Below the pieces are notes generated by a model. The model searched no databases and was not told the DNA's origin. It saw only the letters and a list, made by a program, of their open reading frames with translations. Made by a program: the position numbers and the translations under genes. From an uncultured Bacteroidales bacterium (GTDB lineage Bacteria > Bacteroidota > Bacteroidia > Bacteroidales > P3): DNA of 28,711 bases. The stretch lies in contig CAMXAS010000004.1 of assembly GCA_947179195.1 (NCBI GenBank), forward strand, positions 1 to 28,711, in the 5' to 3' direction. The first letter of the stretch is position 1. Each line of letters starts with the position of its first letter. Of the stretch, positions 7,688 through 16,858 are shown one piece after another.

Positions 7688-10576
7688 ATGGATAACAAGA
7701 CCTTGGATATATGGGGCGCGCGGGAGCACAACCTCCGCGACATCGACCTGCACCTGCCGCACGAATCGCTGATTGTGCTGACCGGGCTGAGCGGCAGCGG
7801 CAAGTCCTCGTTGGCCTTCGACACGATTTACGCCGAGGGGCAGAGACGCTACATGGAGACGTTTTCGGCCTACGCGCGCCAATTCATCGGCCATCTGGAA
7901 CGGCCCAACGTGGATAAAATCGACGGTCTCAGCCCCGTTATCGCCATCGAACAGAAAACGACGAACAAGAACCCGCGCTCGACGGTGGGCACGATTACCG
8001 AAATCTACGACTTCCTGCGTCTGCTTTACGCACGCATAGGCGAAGCCTATTCGTACGTGACGGGCGAAAAGATGGTCAAATACACCGAAGACCAGATTCT
8101 GCAACTGCTGACCGAACGCTACGCGGGGCACGACATCCTGATTCTTTCGCCCTTGGTGAACGGCCGCAAGGGGCATTACCGCGAACTGTTCGAATCGGTG
8201 CGCAAGCAGGGTTTCCTCAAAGTGCGCGTGGACGGCGAACTGATGGATTTGACGTTCGGGATGCACGTGGACCGCTACAAGATACACGACATCGAATTGG
8301 TCGTGGACCGCATCACGCCCTCCGAAAAGACGGAAAAACGCCTGAAGGTAAGCGTACAGACCGCGCTCAAACAGGGCAAGGGCTCGTTGATGGTCTATGA
8401 CCCGAAAGACCGCAGCGCGGTGCATTTCAGCAAAAACCTCATGTGTCCGACCTCGGGCATCTCCTACCCCGCCCCGGAGCCGAACACGTTTTCTTTCAAC
8501 TCGCCCTACGGTGCGTGTCCGCACTGCAAGGGGCTGGGCATCGAATGGCAGCCCGACATCGACCGCCTGATTCCCGACCCGGCGAAAAGCCTCAAACAAG
8601 GCGCCGTGCGGCTTATCAGCGACAACGAGGAAGCCTCTTGGAAGGGTGAACACTTGGGCTTGGACTGGATTAACTCCGAACTGCGGCTGATTGTAAAGCA
8701 ATTCAAACTGACCGAAGACCAACCGCTCAACACTTGGCCGAAAGAGGCCGTGGAGATGTTGGTATATGGCAGCCCGGCCTGGCGGGCGCAGATGGCGGAA
8801 ACGGACGAAGCCGACGGCGCCGCGGAAACGGCGCCCAAATCCGCCGCCAAACCGAAAAAGGGCGAGCCTGAAATCAAAGGTATGTTTTGGTATCTCTCGC
8901 AACTGGCGCAGAACGGCAACATCCCGACCCTGCAACGCTGGGCCGAACAGTTCATGGCGAAAAAGACGTGCCGGCATTGCGGCGGCACGCGCCTGCAACC
9001 CATGGCGCTGCACTACCGCATCGACGGGCGGAACATCGCCGAACTCGCTGCCATGAGTTTGGAGGAACTGGCGGAATGGACGGGCGGCATCGAAGCGCGG
9101 CTCGAACCCTGGCAGCAACAAATCGGCCATGAAATCCTGCGCGAAATCAACCACCGCATCCGCTTTCTGTTGGACGTGGGCATCGGCTACCTGAGCCTCA
9201 ACCGCGAATCGACGGGGCTGAGCGGCGGCGAGAGCCAACGCATCCGCCTGGCGACGCAAATCGGCTCGCATTTGGTCAACGTATTGTATATATTGGACGA
9301 GCCGAGCATCGGGTTGCACCAGCGCGACAACCTCAAACTCATCCACTCGTTGCAGAAACTGCGCGACATGGGAAATACGGTGCTGGTGGTGGAGCACGAC
9401 GAGGAGATGATGCGGGCGGCCGACTACATCGTGGATATAGGCCCGGGCGCGGGTGCCAAAGGCGGCAAAATCATGGCGCAGGGCACGTTGGCGCAATTCC
9501 TCAAACAGGATTCGCTGACGGCCGACTACCTCAACGGCAAACGCCGCATCGAGATCCCCGCCAAACGGCGGCCGGGCAACGGCACGTTCCTCGAACTGAC
9601 CGACGCCTCGGGCCATAACCTCAAACACGTGGACTTCCGGCTGCCGTTGCAGACGTTTACGTGCGTGACGGGCGTTTCGGGCAGCGGCAAATCCTCGCTC
9701 GTGAGCCAGACGCTGCTCCCCGTGCTGAGCCGCCATTTCTACCGTTCTTCGGTGCAGCCGCTCCCCTACGGCGAAATCCACGGCTTGGAACACATCGACA
9801 AGGTGATAGAGGTGGACCAGTCGCCCATCGGCCGCACGCCGCGTTCCAACCCCGCCACCTATGTGGGCGTGTTCGAAGAAATCCGCAAGCTGTACGCCAG
9901 CCTGCCCGAAGCCAAAATCCGCGGCTACAAGGCCGGCCGGTTCTCGTTCAACATCCGCGGCGGGCGGTGCGAGCGTTGCGGCGGCGCGGGCGTGGAGACC
10001 ATCGAGATGAACTTCCTGCCGGACGTCTATGTAACCTGCGAGGAATGCCACGGCAAACGCTACAACCGCGAGACGTTGGAAATCCGCTACAAGGGCAAGT
10101 CCATCAACGACGTGCTGAACATGAGCATCGCGCAGGCCGTGGAGTTTTTCGAGAACATCCCGCAAATCCTGTCCAAAATAAAGGCCTTGAACGAGGTCGG
10201 CCTGGGCTATGTATCGCTGGGGCAACCCGCCACGACGCTGTCGGGCGGCGAAGCGCAACGCATCAAACTGGCGGCCGAACTGTCGAGAAAGAGCACGGGC
10301 AAGACATTATATATCCTTGACGAACCGACGACGGGGTTGCATTTCGAGGACATCCGCGCCCTGCTTCAAGTCTTGCAACGGCTCGTGGAGCAAGGCAACA
10401 CCGTCTTGGTGGTGGAACACAACTTAGACGTGATTAAATGCGCCGATTATATCATCGACATCGGGCCCGAGGGCGGGCGTGACGGCGGCTGCATCACGGC
10501 CGAAGGCACGCCGGAGGCCATCGCCAAAATCAAAAAGAGTTACACCGGACGCTACTTGGCGCCCCTATTGAAATAA
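7688..10576 (+). CDS. uvrA: Excinuclease ABC subunit A (UvrA)
   Basis: UvrA is the damage-sensing ATPase of nucleotide excision repair and loads UvrB. The protein has 962 residues, slightly longer than typical because of a charged Ala/Lys-rich insert (about residues 370-400). It contains Walker A GLSGSGKSSLAFDT near the N-terminus and GVSGSGKSSL in the second half, two ABC signatures (LSGGESQRIRLA and LSGGEAQRIKLA), and two Walker B segments (ILDEPSIGLH and ILDEPTTGLH). Zinc-binding knuckles are CPHCKG, CRHCGG, and CERCGG with CEECHG. The first knuckle reads CPTS where many UvrA proteins have CxxC, so one zinc ligand is replaced; I recall this as common in Bacteroidota. An in-frame TTG at 7667 would overlap recG; the ATG at 7688, two bases after the recG stop, is preferred. 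Confidence 0.96.
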   Translation: MDNKTLDIWGAREHNLRDIDLHLPHESLIVLTGLSGSGKSSLAFDTIYAEGQRRYMETFSAYARQFIGHLERPNVDKIDGLSPVIAIEQKTTNKNPRSTVGTITEIYDFLRLLYARIGEAYSYVTGEKMVKYTEDQILQLLTERYAGHDILILSPLVNGRKGHYRELFESVRKQGFLKVRVDGELMDLTFGMHVDRYKIHDIELVVDRITPSEKTEKRLKVSVQTALKQGKGSLMVYDPKDRSAVHFSKNLMCPTSGISYPAPEPNTFSFNSPYGACPHCKGLGIEWQPDIDRLIPDPAKSLKQGAVRLISDNEEASWKGEHLGLDWINSELRLIVKQFKLTEDQPLNTWPKEAVEMLVYGSPAWRAQMAETDEADGAAETAPKSAAKPKKGEPEIKGMFWYLSQLAQNGNIPTLQRWAEQFMAKKTCRHCGGTRLQPMALHYRIDGRNIAELAAMSLEELAEWTGGIEARLEPWQQQIGHEILREINHRIRFLLDVGIGYLSLNRESTGLSGGESQRIRLATQIGSHLVNVLYILDEPSIGLHQRDNLKLIHSLQKLRDMGNTVLVVEHDEEMMRAADYIVDIGPGAGAKGGKIMAQGTLAQFLKQDSLTADYLNGKRRIEIPAKRRPGNGTFLELTDASGHNLKHVDFRLPLQTFTCVTGVSGSGKSSLVSQTLLPVLSRHFYRSSVQPLPYGEIHGLEHIDKVIEVDQSPIGRTPRSNPATYVGVFEEIRKLYASLPEAKIRGYKAGRFSFNIRGGRCERCGGAGVETIEMNFLPDVYVTCEECHGKRYNRETLEIRYKGKSINDVLNMSIAQAVEFFENIPQILSKIKALNEVGLGYVSLGQPATTLSGGEAQRIKLAAELSRKSTGKTLYILDEPTTGLHFEDIRALLQVLQRLVEQGNTVLVVEHNLDVIKCADYIIDIGPEGGRDGGCITAEGTPEAIAKIKKSYTGRYLAPLLK

Positions 10577-10581
10577 CCGCT

Positions 10582-12333
10582 ATGAATACGAAAATCCGCA
10601 TCCGCTGCGAAAACACCGGGCTCAGCAAGGAATACCCGCGCGGCGTCACGCTGAAAGAAATCGCCGAAGACCAACACATCAAACTGCAGGACGACATTTT
10701 GGGCGCCACGGTCAACAACCGCGTGCGGGAATTGGACTACGACCTCTATAACCCCAAAACCGTCCGCTTCTTCGACATCCATGCCGTGGAGGGCTACCGT
10801 ATGTATATGCGGTCGTTGATTTTCGTGCTGGGCAAGGCCGTCAAGGACTACTCCCCGCAACTGACGCTGCGCGTGGAACATTCGTTGCCCATCGGCTTTT
10901 ATTGTGAAATCGACGGTTTGGATAAACTCGGCGACAAGGCGCAGGAGGAAACCGACTCGAACGGGCACCGCGCGTTGCCGCTCAGCTTTGTGGCCGCGCT
11001 CAAGCAACGGATGCAGGCCATCATTCAGGCCAACCTGCCGTTCGAACACGAAGAAATCCCGTCCCAGGAGGCCGTGACGCTGTTCCGCGAACGGCATTAT
11101 CCGGCCAAGGCCATGCTGTTCGAAACGCGGCAACAGGCTTATTCGTCCGTGTACTACCTGGACGGCGAACCCAATTATTTCTACGGCGGTCTCGTGCCTT
11201 CGACCGGCTATCTAAAGACGTTCGACATCGACCGCTATTTCCAAGGCCTGGTCATCGTTTGGCCCGACCACATCGAAAAACTGGCCGAAGACCGCCAGCG
11301 CGTGGTGAAGAACTACATCCGCGAACAGAGCGAGGGCGGCACCAAACTGTTCCGCATTTTCCAAGAACACAAAGACTGGCTGGAGATTTTGGGCGTGCCC
11401 TACGTCGGCTACCTCAACAAAGAGGTGCAGGAACAGGGCCCCGGCCGCCTTATCAAAATCTCGGAAGCCTTGCAGGAAAAGAAAATCGCGCACATCGCCG
11501 ACGAAATCGCCAAACGGCCCGACTGCCGGCTCGTGCTCATCAGCGGCCCGTCTTCGTCCGGCAAGACGACGTTCTCCAAACGGCTCTCCGTGCAGTTGCA
11601 GGTATTGGGCTACCGGACGGCCGAGATTTCGATGGACGACTATTTCCTCGACCGCGAACACACGCCGCGCGACAAGAACGGCGAATACGACTTTGAGTGC
11701 ATCGAGGCGGTGGATATCCCGTTTTTCACGCAACAGCTCAACGAACTGCTTTCGATAGAAACGGAACAGACCGTGGAAATGCCGGTGTTCGACTTTATCA
11801 GCGGCAGCCGCAAATGGGGACAGAAGCAAATCCGCATGAGCCCGCAGACGATTCTGATTGTGGAGGGCATCCACGGGCTGAACCCGCAGCTCTCGGCCGG
11901 CATCGACCCGAAATACCTGTTCAAGATTTTCGTTTCGGCGCTGACCCATATCGCGATTGACACGCAGAACCCGATCCGCAGCACCGACAACCGCCTTATC
12001 CGCCGTATCGTGCGCGACCACAACTTCCGCGGCAGTTCGGCCTTGAGCACGCTCCGCCGTTGGAACAGCGTCATCCGGGGCGAGAACAAAAACATCTTCC
12101 CCTATCAGGAAAACGCCGACATCATGTTCAACTCGGCCCTGCTGTTCGAACTCTGCGTTCTCAAGGCCCATGCCGAACCGCTGTTGCGCGACGTCCCCGA
12201 AGCCTGCCCCGAATACGCCACGGCCAAATCGCTGCTCAAATTCCTGTCGTTCTTCTGCTATATCTCCGAAAAAGAGATACCGCCGACCTCCATTTTGCGG
12301 GAATTTTTGGGTGGAAGCAGCTTCGTTTACTAA
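10582..12333 (+). CDS. TGS-domain nucleoside (uridine-type) kinase
   Basis: This is probably a cytoplasmic nucleoside kinase that phosphorylates a nucleoside (uridine or cytidine class) with ATP or GTP. The 583 residues show a fused architecture. Residues 1-65 are TGS-like. Residues about 70-230 resemble the threonyl-tRNA synthetase second additional domain, but I do not see its HxxxH zinc and catalytic pair, so that activity is probably lost. From about residue 312 runs a P-loop kinase domain with Walker A SGPSSSGKTT at about 319-328, the MDDYFLDRE segment after beta 2, and ILIVEGIHGLNP, as in the uridine kinase/phosphoribulokinase family. The gene starts five bases after uvrA. Family architecture is clear; the exact substrate is not readable from sequence. 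Confidence 0.85.
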   Translation: MNTKIRIRCENTGLSKEYPRGVTLKEIAEDQHIKLQDDILGATVNNRVRELDYDLYNPKTVRFFDIHAVEGYRMYMRSLIFVLGKAVKDYSPQLTLRVEHSLPIGFYCEIDGLDKLGDKAQEETDSNGHRALPLSFVAALKQRMQAIIQANLPFEHEEIPSQEAVTLFRERHYPAKAMLFETRQQAYSSVYYLDGEPNYFYGGLVPSTGYLKTFDIDRYFQGLVIVWPDHIEKLAEDRQRVVKNYIREQSEGGTKLFRIFQEHKDWLEILGVPYVGYLNKEVQEQGPGRLIKISEALQEKKIAHIADEIAKRPDCRLVLISGPSSSGKTTFSKRLSVQLQVLGYRTAEISMDDYFLDREHTPRDKNGEYDFECIEAVDIPFFTQQLNELLSIETEQTVEMPVFDFISGSRKWGQKQIRMSPQTILIVEGIHGLNPQLSAGIDPKYLFKIFVSALTHIAIDTQNPIRSTDNRLIRRIVRDHNFRGSSALSTLRRWNSVIRGENKNIFPYQENADIMFNSALLFELCVLKAHAEPLLRDVPEACPEYATAKSLLKFLSFFCYISEKEIPPTSILREFLGGSSFVY

Positions 12334-12338
12334 TTTTG
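12306..12338 (+). promoter_or_regulatory. Promoter for murF and the exporter genes
   Basis: TTTG (12306-12309) and TAATTTTG (12331-12338) match the Bacteroidota -33 and -7 elements with a 21-bp spacer. The -7 box includes the stop codon of the upstream kinase gene. The predicted leader is about 45-50 bases. Confidence 0.7.
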
Positions 12339-12341
12339 TGT

Positions 12342-12373
12342 ATATTAGCATAGTTTTAATTTAGGGCTAATAT
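12342..12373 (+). promoter_or_regulatory. Inverted repeat in the murF 5' leader
   Basis: ATATTAGC (12342-12349) and GCTAATAT (12366-12373) are perfect 8-base complements separated by 16 bases, followed by TTTTTAAT. The repeat begins where the predicted murF transcript begins. It could be a 5' stem-loop, a weak terminator for the upstream kinase gene, or an operator; the AT-rich stem would be weak as RNA. Confidence 0.4.
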
Positions 12374-12392
12374 TTTTAATAAATAACTGATA

Positions 12393-13709
12393 ATGAAAGA
12401 TTTCAGCTCTGCGGCGGAAATCTACCGTTTATTCCGCAAACACCGGAAAGTGTGTACGGACACGCGTCAAATCGTGCCCGACAGTCTTTTTTTCGCGCTG
12501 AAGGGCGACAATTTCAACGCCAACACGCTGGCGGCGGAAGCCATTGAGAAAGGGTGCGCCTACGCCATCGTGGACGAACCCCGATACGCCAAACACGCGC
12601 AATGCCTGCTCGTGGAGAACGTGCTGGCCTGCCTGCAGGAAGTGGCCCGCCTCTACCGCCGCGACCTGTTCATTCCGTTTATCGGCGTGACGGGCACGAA
12701 CGGCAAGACGACGACCAAGGAACTCATGCGTTCGGTGCTTTCGGTCCGCTTCCGGACGTTCGCGACCGAGGGCAACCTCAACAACCATATCGGCGTGCCG
12801 CTCTCCATCCTGTCGATTCCGGCCAACACCGAAATCGCCATCATCGAAATGGGCGCGAACCATCCCGGCGAAATCGCCGACCTGTGCCGCATCTGTATGC
12901 CGACCTTCGGGCTCATCACGAACATCGGCGCGGCGCACTTGGAAGGCTTCGAGACGTTCGACCGCATCGTGGAGACCAAAACCGCGCTCTACCGTTTTGT
13001 GGAACGCACGAACGGCAAACTGTTCGTCAACGCCAACAACCCGTTGCTGCTCAAACAGTCCGCCTCGGCGGAACGCTTCCTCTACGGCGCCCAGCCCAAT
13101 TACTACACGCAGGTCGAAAACCTGAACACCGAACACATCTACCTGCACGCCAAACTGTCCGGCCCCTCCTCGGCGCCCAACATCACGGAAATCGCCACGC
13201 ACCTCATCGGCGGGTTCAACCTCGACAACGTGGCCGCCGCCGCCTGCGCGGGCCGTTATTTCGGGCTCAACGACAAGGAAATCAAACAGGGCATCGAGAA
13301 CTATACGCCGCAGAATATGCGCTCGCAAATCATCCAGACGAAAGACAACATCCTGGTGGCCGACGCCTACAACGCCAACCCCTCGAGTATGCAGCTCTCG
13401 TTGGAGAGTTTCTTTGCGATGCACACGCCGCATACCAAGGCCTATATCCTCGGCGACATGAAGGAACTGGGCAAGTTCACTGAATTGGAACACCTTAAAA
13501 TCGTCGATATCCTGAAGGAACAGCACGCCGACAACGTGTTCCTCATCGGGCCGAATTTCGCCAAGACCCAAATGCCCAAGACGTTCAAGCATTTCGATAC
13601 GACGAAAGCCTTTTTAACCTATCTGAAAGACAATCCTTTGCGGCAACACTGCATCCTCATCAAAGGGTCGCGCGCCATGCAGCTGGAGAAAGCCATCGAA
13701 GCCCTATGA
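12393..13709 (+). CDS. murF: UDP-N-acetylmuramoyl-tripeptide--D-alanyl-D-alanine ligase (MurF)
   Basis: MurF adds D-Ala-D-Ala to the UDP-MurNAc-tripeptide using ATP, the last cytoplasmic step of peptidoglycan precursor synthesis. The 438 residues contain the Mur-ligase elements in order: an N-terminal UDP-binding region with TDTRQIVPDSLFFALKG; the P-loop GVTGTNGKTTTKEL (about 98-110); EGNLNNHIGVPLSIL; IIEMGANHPGEI; the ITNIGAAHLEGF loop; GGFNLDNVAAA; and DAYNANPSSM (about 323-332), which is specific to MurF. The carboxylated lysine and ATP-contact regions look intact. It is preceded by its own promoter and a small inverted repeat. Its stop overlaps the next gene as ATGA, so translation of the TolC-type gene is probably coupled to it. 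It is not beside the usual division and cell-wall cluster here. Confidence 0.96.
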   Translation: MKDFSSAAEIYRLFRKHRKVCTDTRQIVPDSLFFALKGDNFNANTLAAEAIEKGCAYAIVDEPRYAKHAQCLLVENVLACLQEVARLYRRDLFIPFIGVTGTNGKTTTKELMRSVLSVRFRTFATEGNLNNHIGVPLSILSIPANTEIAIIEMGANHPGEIADLCRICMPTFGLITNIGAAHLEGFETFDRIVETKTALYRFVERTNGKLFVNANNPLLLKQSASAERFLYGAQPNYYTQVENLNTEHIYLHAKLSGPSSAPNITEIATHLIGGFNLDNVAAAACAGRYFGLNDKEIKQGIENYTPQNMRSQIIQTKDNILVADAYNANPSSMQLSLESFFAMHTPHTKAYILGDMKELGKFTELEHLKIVDILKEQHADNVFLIGPNFAKTQMPKTFKHFDTTKAFLTYLKDNPLRQHCILIKGSRAMQLEKAIEAL

Positions 13710-14974
13710 AAAAACACCGGCTTCTGCTGATACTCTCCTTCCTGTCGTTGGGCGTATGGTGTCCGGACCGCCTGGCGGCCCAGGGCAGCCTGTGCCTGGA
13801 CTCCTGCCTGCAATGGGCCGTTGACAACTACCCGCTCGTGGAACAGTTGCAACTCATCGACCGTTCCCGCGACTACAACCTCAAGAACATCAATACGGGC
13901 TACATCCTGCACGCCAACATCACGGCCTTCGGCGGCTATATCGAAGGCATCCCCGACCTGTCGGGCATGGGCATGGAGGTGGATCCCTGGCGTTTCGCCG
14001 GCATCCTGCAGGTGGAGCAACCGATTTGGGACGGCGGCCGCTTGGAGAACCGTAAGAAAATAGCGCGGGCGGAAGCCGAAGTCAACAAGAGCACGGTGGA
14101 AATCAAAATCGCCGAACTCAAAGACAAGGTGAGCGAGATTTATTTCGGCATCCTGCTGGCGCAGACACAGCGCGAACAATTGCAGTTGCAACAGGAAACG
14201 CTGGAACAGTCACTCAAGACGCTGCAATCGGCGGCCAAGGCGGGCAGCGCGTTCACGTCCGACGCCGACGCCGTGGAAGTCAAACTCCTGCAAATCGAAC
14301 AACAGGGCGTGCAGTTGCGCAGTTCGGAGCGGGCCTACCGCCGTATGCTGGCCATTTTCATCGGCCGGCCGGTGGGCGAAACCACGGTCTTGGAGGTGCC
14401 CGCCGTGGTGGTGCGTAACGGCCACGATGTGGATAACCGCCCCGAAATGGCCCTGTTCGAACACCGCAAGCAACTGCTGGACGCCTACAACCCCGGCGCG
14501 GGCGAAGTCTTGCCGCGCGTCAGCCTGCAAGGCATGGGCCTGCTGACAATACCCAAACTGGAAATGCAGGGCGGCTCCGACTGGAACCATATGCTCATGG
14601 GCGGCATCAACGTCAGTTGGCCCATAGGCGGACGCACCTACACGATGGGCGTGGACAAGAAACGGCTTAAAGTGGAGAAAGCCCAGGTGGACCGCGAGAA
14701 AGAGAGTTTCGAGATGGGACAACGGCTCAACCTGACGCGTCAGGCCGAAATGCTGGCGCAGTGGGACGACCTCATCGCCTACGACGACCGCATCATCGAC
14801 CTGCTCGCGCGCCGCACGCGCACGATGGCATCGCGCTATAAAAACGGCGTGGTGCCGGTGGCCGAATGGTTGCAGGCCGTGAGCGAGGAAAGTGCGGCGC
14901 GCCAAGCCAAGGCCATGCACGAAATTCAGAAGATGATGACGAGCCACCAATACAACCGGGAGTTGGGTTATTAG
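13706..14974 (+). CDS. TolC-family outer-membrane efflux protein
   Basis: This is the outer-membrane channel of a tripartite exporter. The protein has 422 residues. A signal peptide occupies about residues 1-26, with hydrophobic core LLLILSFLSL and cleavage near LAAQG. Two repeats rich in heptad-like helices follow, at about residues 90-220 and 310-420, as in the outer-membrane efflux protein fold. The segment VEQPIWDGGRLENRKKIA is the characteristic turn into the first long helix, and VSWPIGGRTYTMGVDKKR is its counterpart in the second repeat. The gene overlaps murF by four bases and is followed five or 26 bases later by the adaptor gene, depending on that gene's start. Cognate function with the downstream ABC genes is inferred from order and spacing. 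Confidence 0.92.
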   Translation: MKKHRLLLILSFLSLGVWCPDRLAAQGSLCLDSCLQWAVDNYPLVEQLQLIDRSRDYNLKNINTGYILHANITAFGGYIEGIPDLSGMGMEVDPWRFAGILQVEQPIWDGGRLENRKKIARAEAEVNKSTVEIKIAELKDKVSEIYFGILLAQTQREQLQLQQETLEQSLKTLQSAAKAGSAFTSDADAVEVKLLQIEQQGVQLRSSERAYRRMLAIFIGRPVGETTVLEVPAVVVRNGHDVDNRPEMALFEHRKQLLDAYNPGAGEVLPRVSLQGMGLLTIPKLEMQGGSDWNHMLMGGINVSWPIGGRTYTMGVDKKRLKVEKAQVDREKESFEMGQRLNLTRQAEMLAQWDDLIAYDDRIIDLLARRTRTMASRYKNGVVPVAEWLQAVSEESAARQAKAMHEIQKMMTSHQYNRELGY

Positions 14975-15000
14975 AAACAATGATTAGAAAAGACGGTATC

Positions 15001-15930
15001 ATGAACCTTCGCAAGATTTGCCGGCACCGTGGCGCGCTTTTGGCCACGGCATGCCTGCTGCTGTTGCCCGCCTGCAAACAGGGGGGATTCGATTACGACG
15101 CCACGGGCGTTTTGGAAGCCGATGAAATCATCATTTCGGCGCAGGCCAACGGCGAAATCATGGCGTTCGACATCGAGGAGGGTGATGCCGTGGACGCGGA
15201 CGCGGTGGTGGGCTATATCGACACGACCCAGCTCTATCTGCAGAAGTGCCTGCTGATGCTCGGACAGAAGGCGACGAACAGTCAGAAGCCCGACATCAAC
15301 AAACAGGCGGCCGCCACGCGCGCCGCGCTCGAACACGCGCGTTCGGAGGCCAAGCGGCTGGAACGGTTGCAAAAGGAAGACGCCGCCACCCAACAGCAAA
15401 TCGACGACATCCGTTCCCAAATCAAACAGCTCAAAGCGCAACTGGACGCGCAGGTGGCGACGATGGAACGCAACATCACGGGCATAGACGCGCAGAGTTC
15501 GGCGCAGGACATTCAGATTGCCCAAATCGAGGACTTTATTCGCAAGAGTTTAATCCGGAGCCCGAAAGCCGGCACCGTGATGCAGAAATACGCCGAAGCC
15601 GGCGAACTGACGGCGCAGGGCCGCCCCCTGATGAAGGTGGCCGACCTTGAAACGATGACGCTCAAGGCCTATGTGTCCGCCGCCCAACTGTCGCGCATAC
15701 GGATTGGCGGCAAGGCCACCGTCTATGCTTACAGCCGGGAGGAATACCGGGCTTACGAAGGCCGCGTGACGGCCATCGCCGACCAGGCCGAGTTTACGCC
15801 CAAAACGATTCAGACGCAGGACGAACGGACCAACCTCGTATATGCCGTCAAAATCCGCGTGCCCAATACCGACGGCTTGCTCAAAGCGGGTATGTACGCC
15901 GACGTAGCGTTTGCCGACCATGCCGAGTAG
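15001..15930 (+). CDS. HlyD/YbhG-like periplasmic adaptor lipoprotein
   Basis: This is the membrane-fusion subunit that bridges an inner-membrane ABC transporter and the TolC-type channel. From ATG 15001 the protein has 309 residues. A short signal with lipobox LPAC puts the lipidated cysteine at residue 25. A biotinyl-lipoyl-like half motif (ISAQANGEIMAFDIEEGDAV) follows, then a long helical hairpin (about 85-175, rich in Lys, Gln and Ala), the second lipoyl half (IRSPKAGTVMQKYAEAGELT) and a beta-barrel region. An upstream in-frame ATG at 14980 is possible, but the shorter form gives a standard lipoprotein signal. The end overlaps the first ATPase gene by 11 bases. Layout and order resemble E. 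coli YbhG with YbhF, YbhS and YbhR. Confidence 0.92.
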   Translation: MNLRKICRHRGALLATACLLLLPACKQGGFDYDATGVLEADEIIISAQANGEIMAFDIEEGDAVDADAVVGYIDTTQLYLQKCLLMLGQKATNSQKPDINKQAAATRAALEHARSEAKRLERLQKEDAATQQQIDDIRSQIKQLKAQLDAQVATMERNITGIDAQSSAQDIQIAQIEDFIRKSLIRSPKAGTVMQKYAEAGELTAQGRPLMKVADLETMTLKAYVSAAQLSRIRIGGKATVYAYSREEYRAYEGRVTAIADQAEFTPKTIQTQDERTNLVYAVKIRVPNTDGLLKAGMYADVAFADHAE

Positions 15931-16858
15931 CATCGCCATCCATCAAATCAGCAAGCATTTCGCGGTGGGCAAGACCGGCCGCGTGCAGGCCTTGCATCCG
16001 TTGTCGCTCGACATAGAGGAAGGCGAAATCTTCGGCTTGTTGGGGCCGGACGGCGCGGGCAAGACCACGCTGTTCCGCATCCTCACCACTCTGCTGTTGC
16101 CCGACGGCGGCACGGCCACCGTGGGCGGCTACGACATCCGCAAAGACCTTAAGAAAATACGGGAGTCGGTGGGCTATATGCCGGGGCGCTTCTCGCTTTA
16201 TCAAGACCTGAGCGTGGAAGAGAACCTGCGGTTTTTCGCCACGCTGTTCAATACGACGCTTGAAGCGCATTACGACTTTATCAAGGACATCTACACGCAT
16301 ATCGAACCGTTCAAGAAACGCAAGGCCGGCAACCTGTCGGGCGGTATGAAACAGAAACTCGCGCTGTGTTGCGCGTTGATTCACAAGCCGCGCATCCTGT
16401 TTTTGGACGAACCGACCACGGGCGTGGACCCCGTTTCGCGCAAGGAGTTTTGGGATATGCTCAAACGCCTGCGCGCGGACGGCATGACGATTTTGGCCTC
16501 CACGCCCTATATGGACGAAGCCGAACTCTGCGACCGCATCGGGCTGATTCAAAACGGCCGCTTTATCGGTTGCAACACGCCGGAACAACTGCGGGCCGAA
16601 TTTACGGTGCCGCTGCGCGCCGTCCGCGCCACCGAGATGTCGCGCCTGCTGCGCGACCTGCGCGACTACCGCTATTGCCGCAGCTGTTATGCGTTCGGCG
16701 AATTTCACCACATCAGCCTCAACCCGGGTTTCAGCGACGAAGACTTGGCCGGCTACCTGCAACGCCTGCACTTCTCGCAACTGGAAATCCACCCGCTGGC
16801 GCCGACCATCGAGGACTGCTTCATGGCGTTGATGCAGAAAGGAGGCGCCGATGCCTGA
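15920..16858 (+). CDS. ABC exporter ATPase subunit 1 (YbhF N-half-like, altered H-loop)
   Basis: This is a cytoplasmic nucleotide-binding subunit of an ABC-2 type exporter, 312 residues from ATG 15920. Walker A is GPDGAGKTT, the signature LSGGMKQK is canonical, and Walker B is ILFLDEPTTGVDP. The switch region reads STPYMDEAE: proline replaces the histidine expected in the H-loop (STHYMDEAE type). The roughly 90 C-terminal residues after the ATPase fold end in a normal C-terminal segment, so this is not a truncated gene. A TTG at 15911 is an unlikely alternative start. The gene overlaps both neighbours (11 bases with the adaptor, 8 with the second ATPase), implying coupled translation. In E. 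coli YbhF, as I recall, the two nucleotide-binding domains are fused in one chain; here they are separate. Confidence 0.93.
   Translation: MPSSIAIHQISKHFAVGKTGRVQALHPLSLDIEEGEIFGLLGPDGAGKTTLFRILTTLLLPDGGTATVGGYDIRKDLKKIRESVGYMPGRFSLYQDLSVEENLRFFATLFNTTLEAHYDFIKDIYTHIEPFKKRKAGNLSGGMKQKLALCCALIHKPRILFLDEPTTGVDPVSRKEFWDMLKRLRADGMTILASTPYMDEAELCDRIGLIQNGRFIGCNTPEQLRAEFTVPLRAVRATEMSRLLRDLRDYRYCRSCYAFGEFHHISLNPGFSDEDLAGYLQRLHFSQLEIHPLAPTIEDCFMALMQKGGADA

Noticed and set aside
7181..10258. Very long minus-strand open frame (about 1025 codons) opposite recG and uvrA
   Set aside because: It is antisense to two clear genes, its product is rich in Arg, His, Val and Ala without any recognisable domain, and long antisense frames are expected in GC-rich coding DNA.
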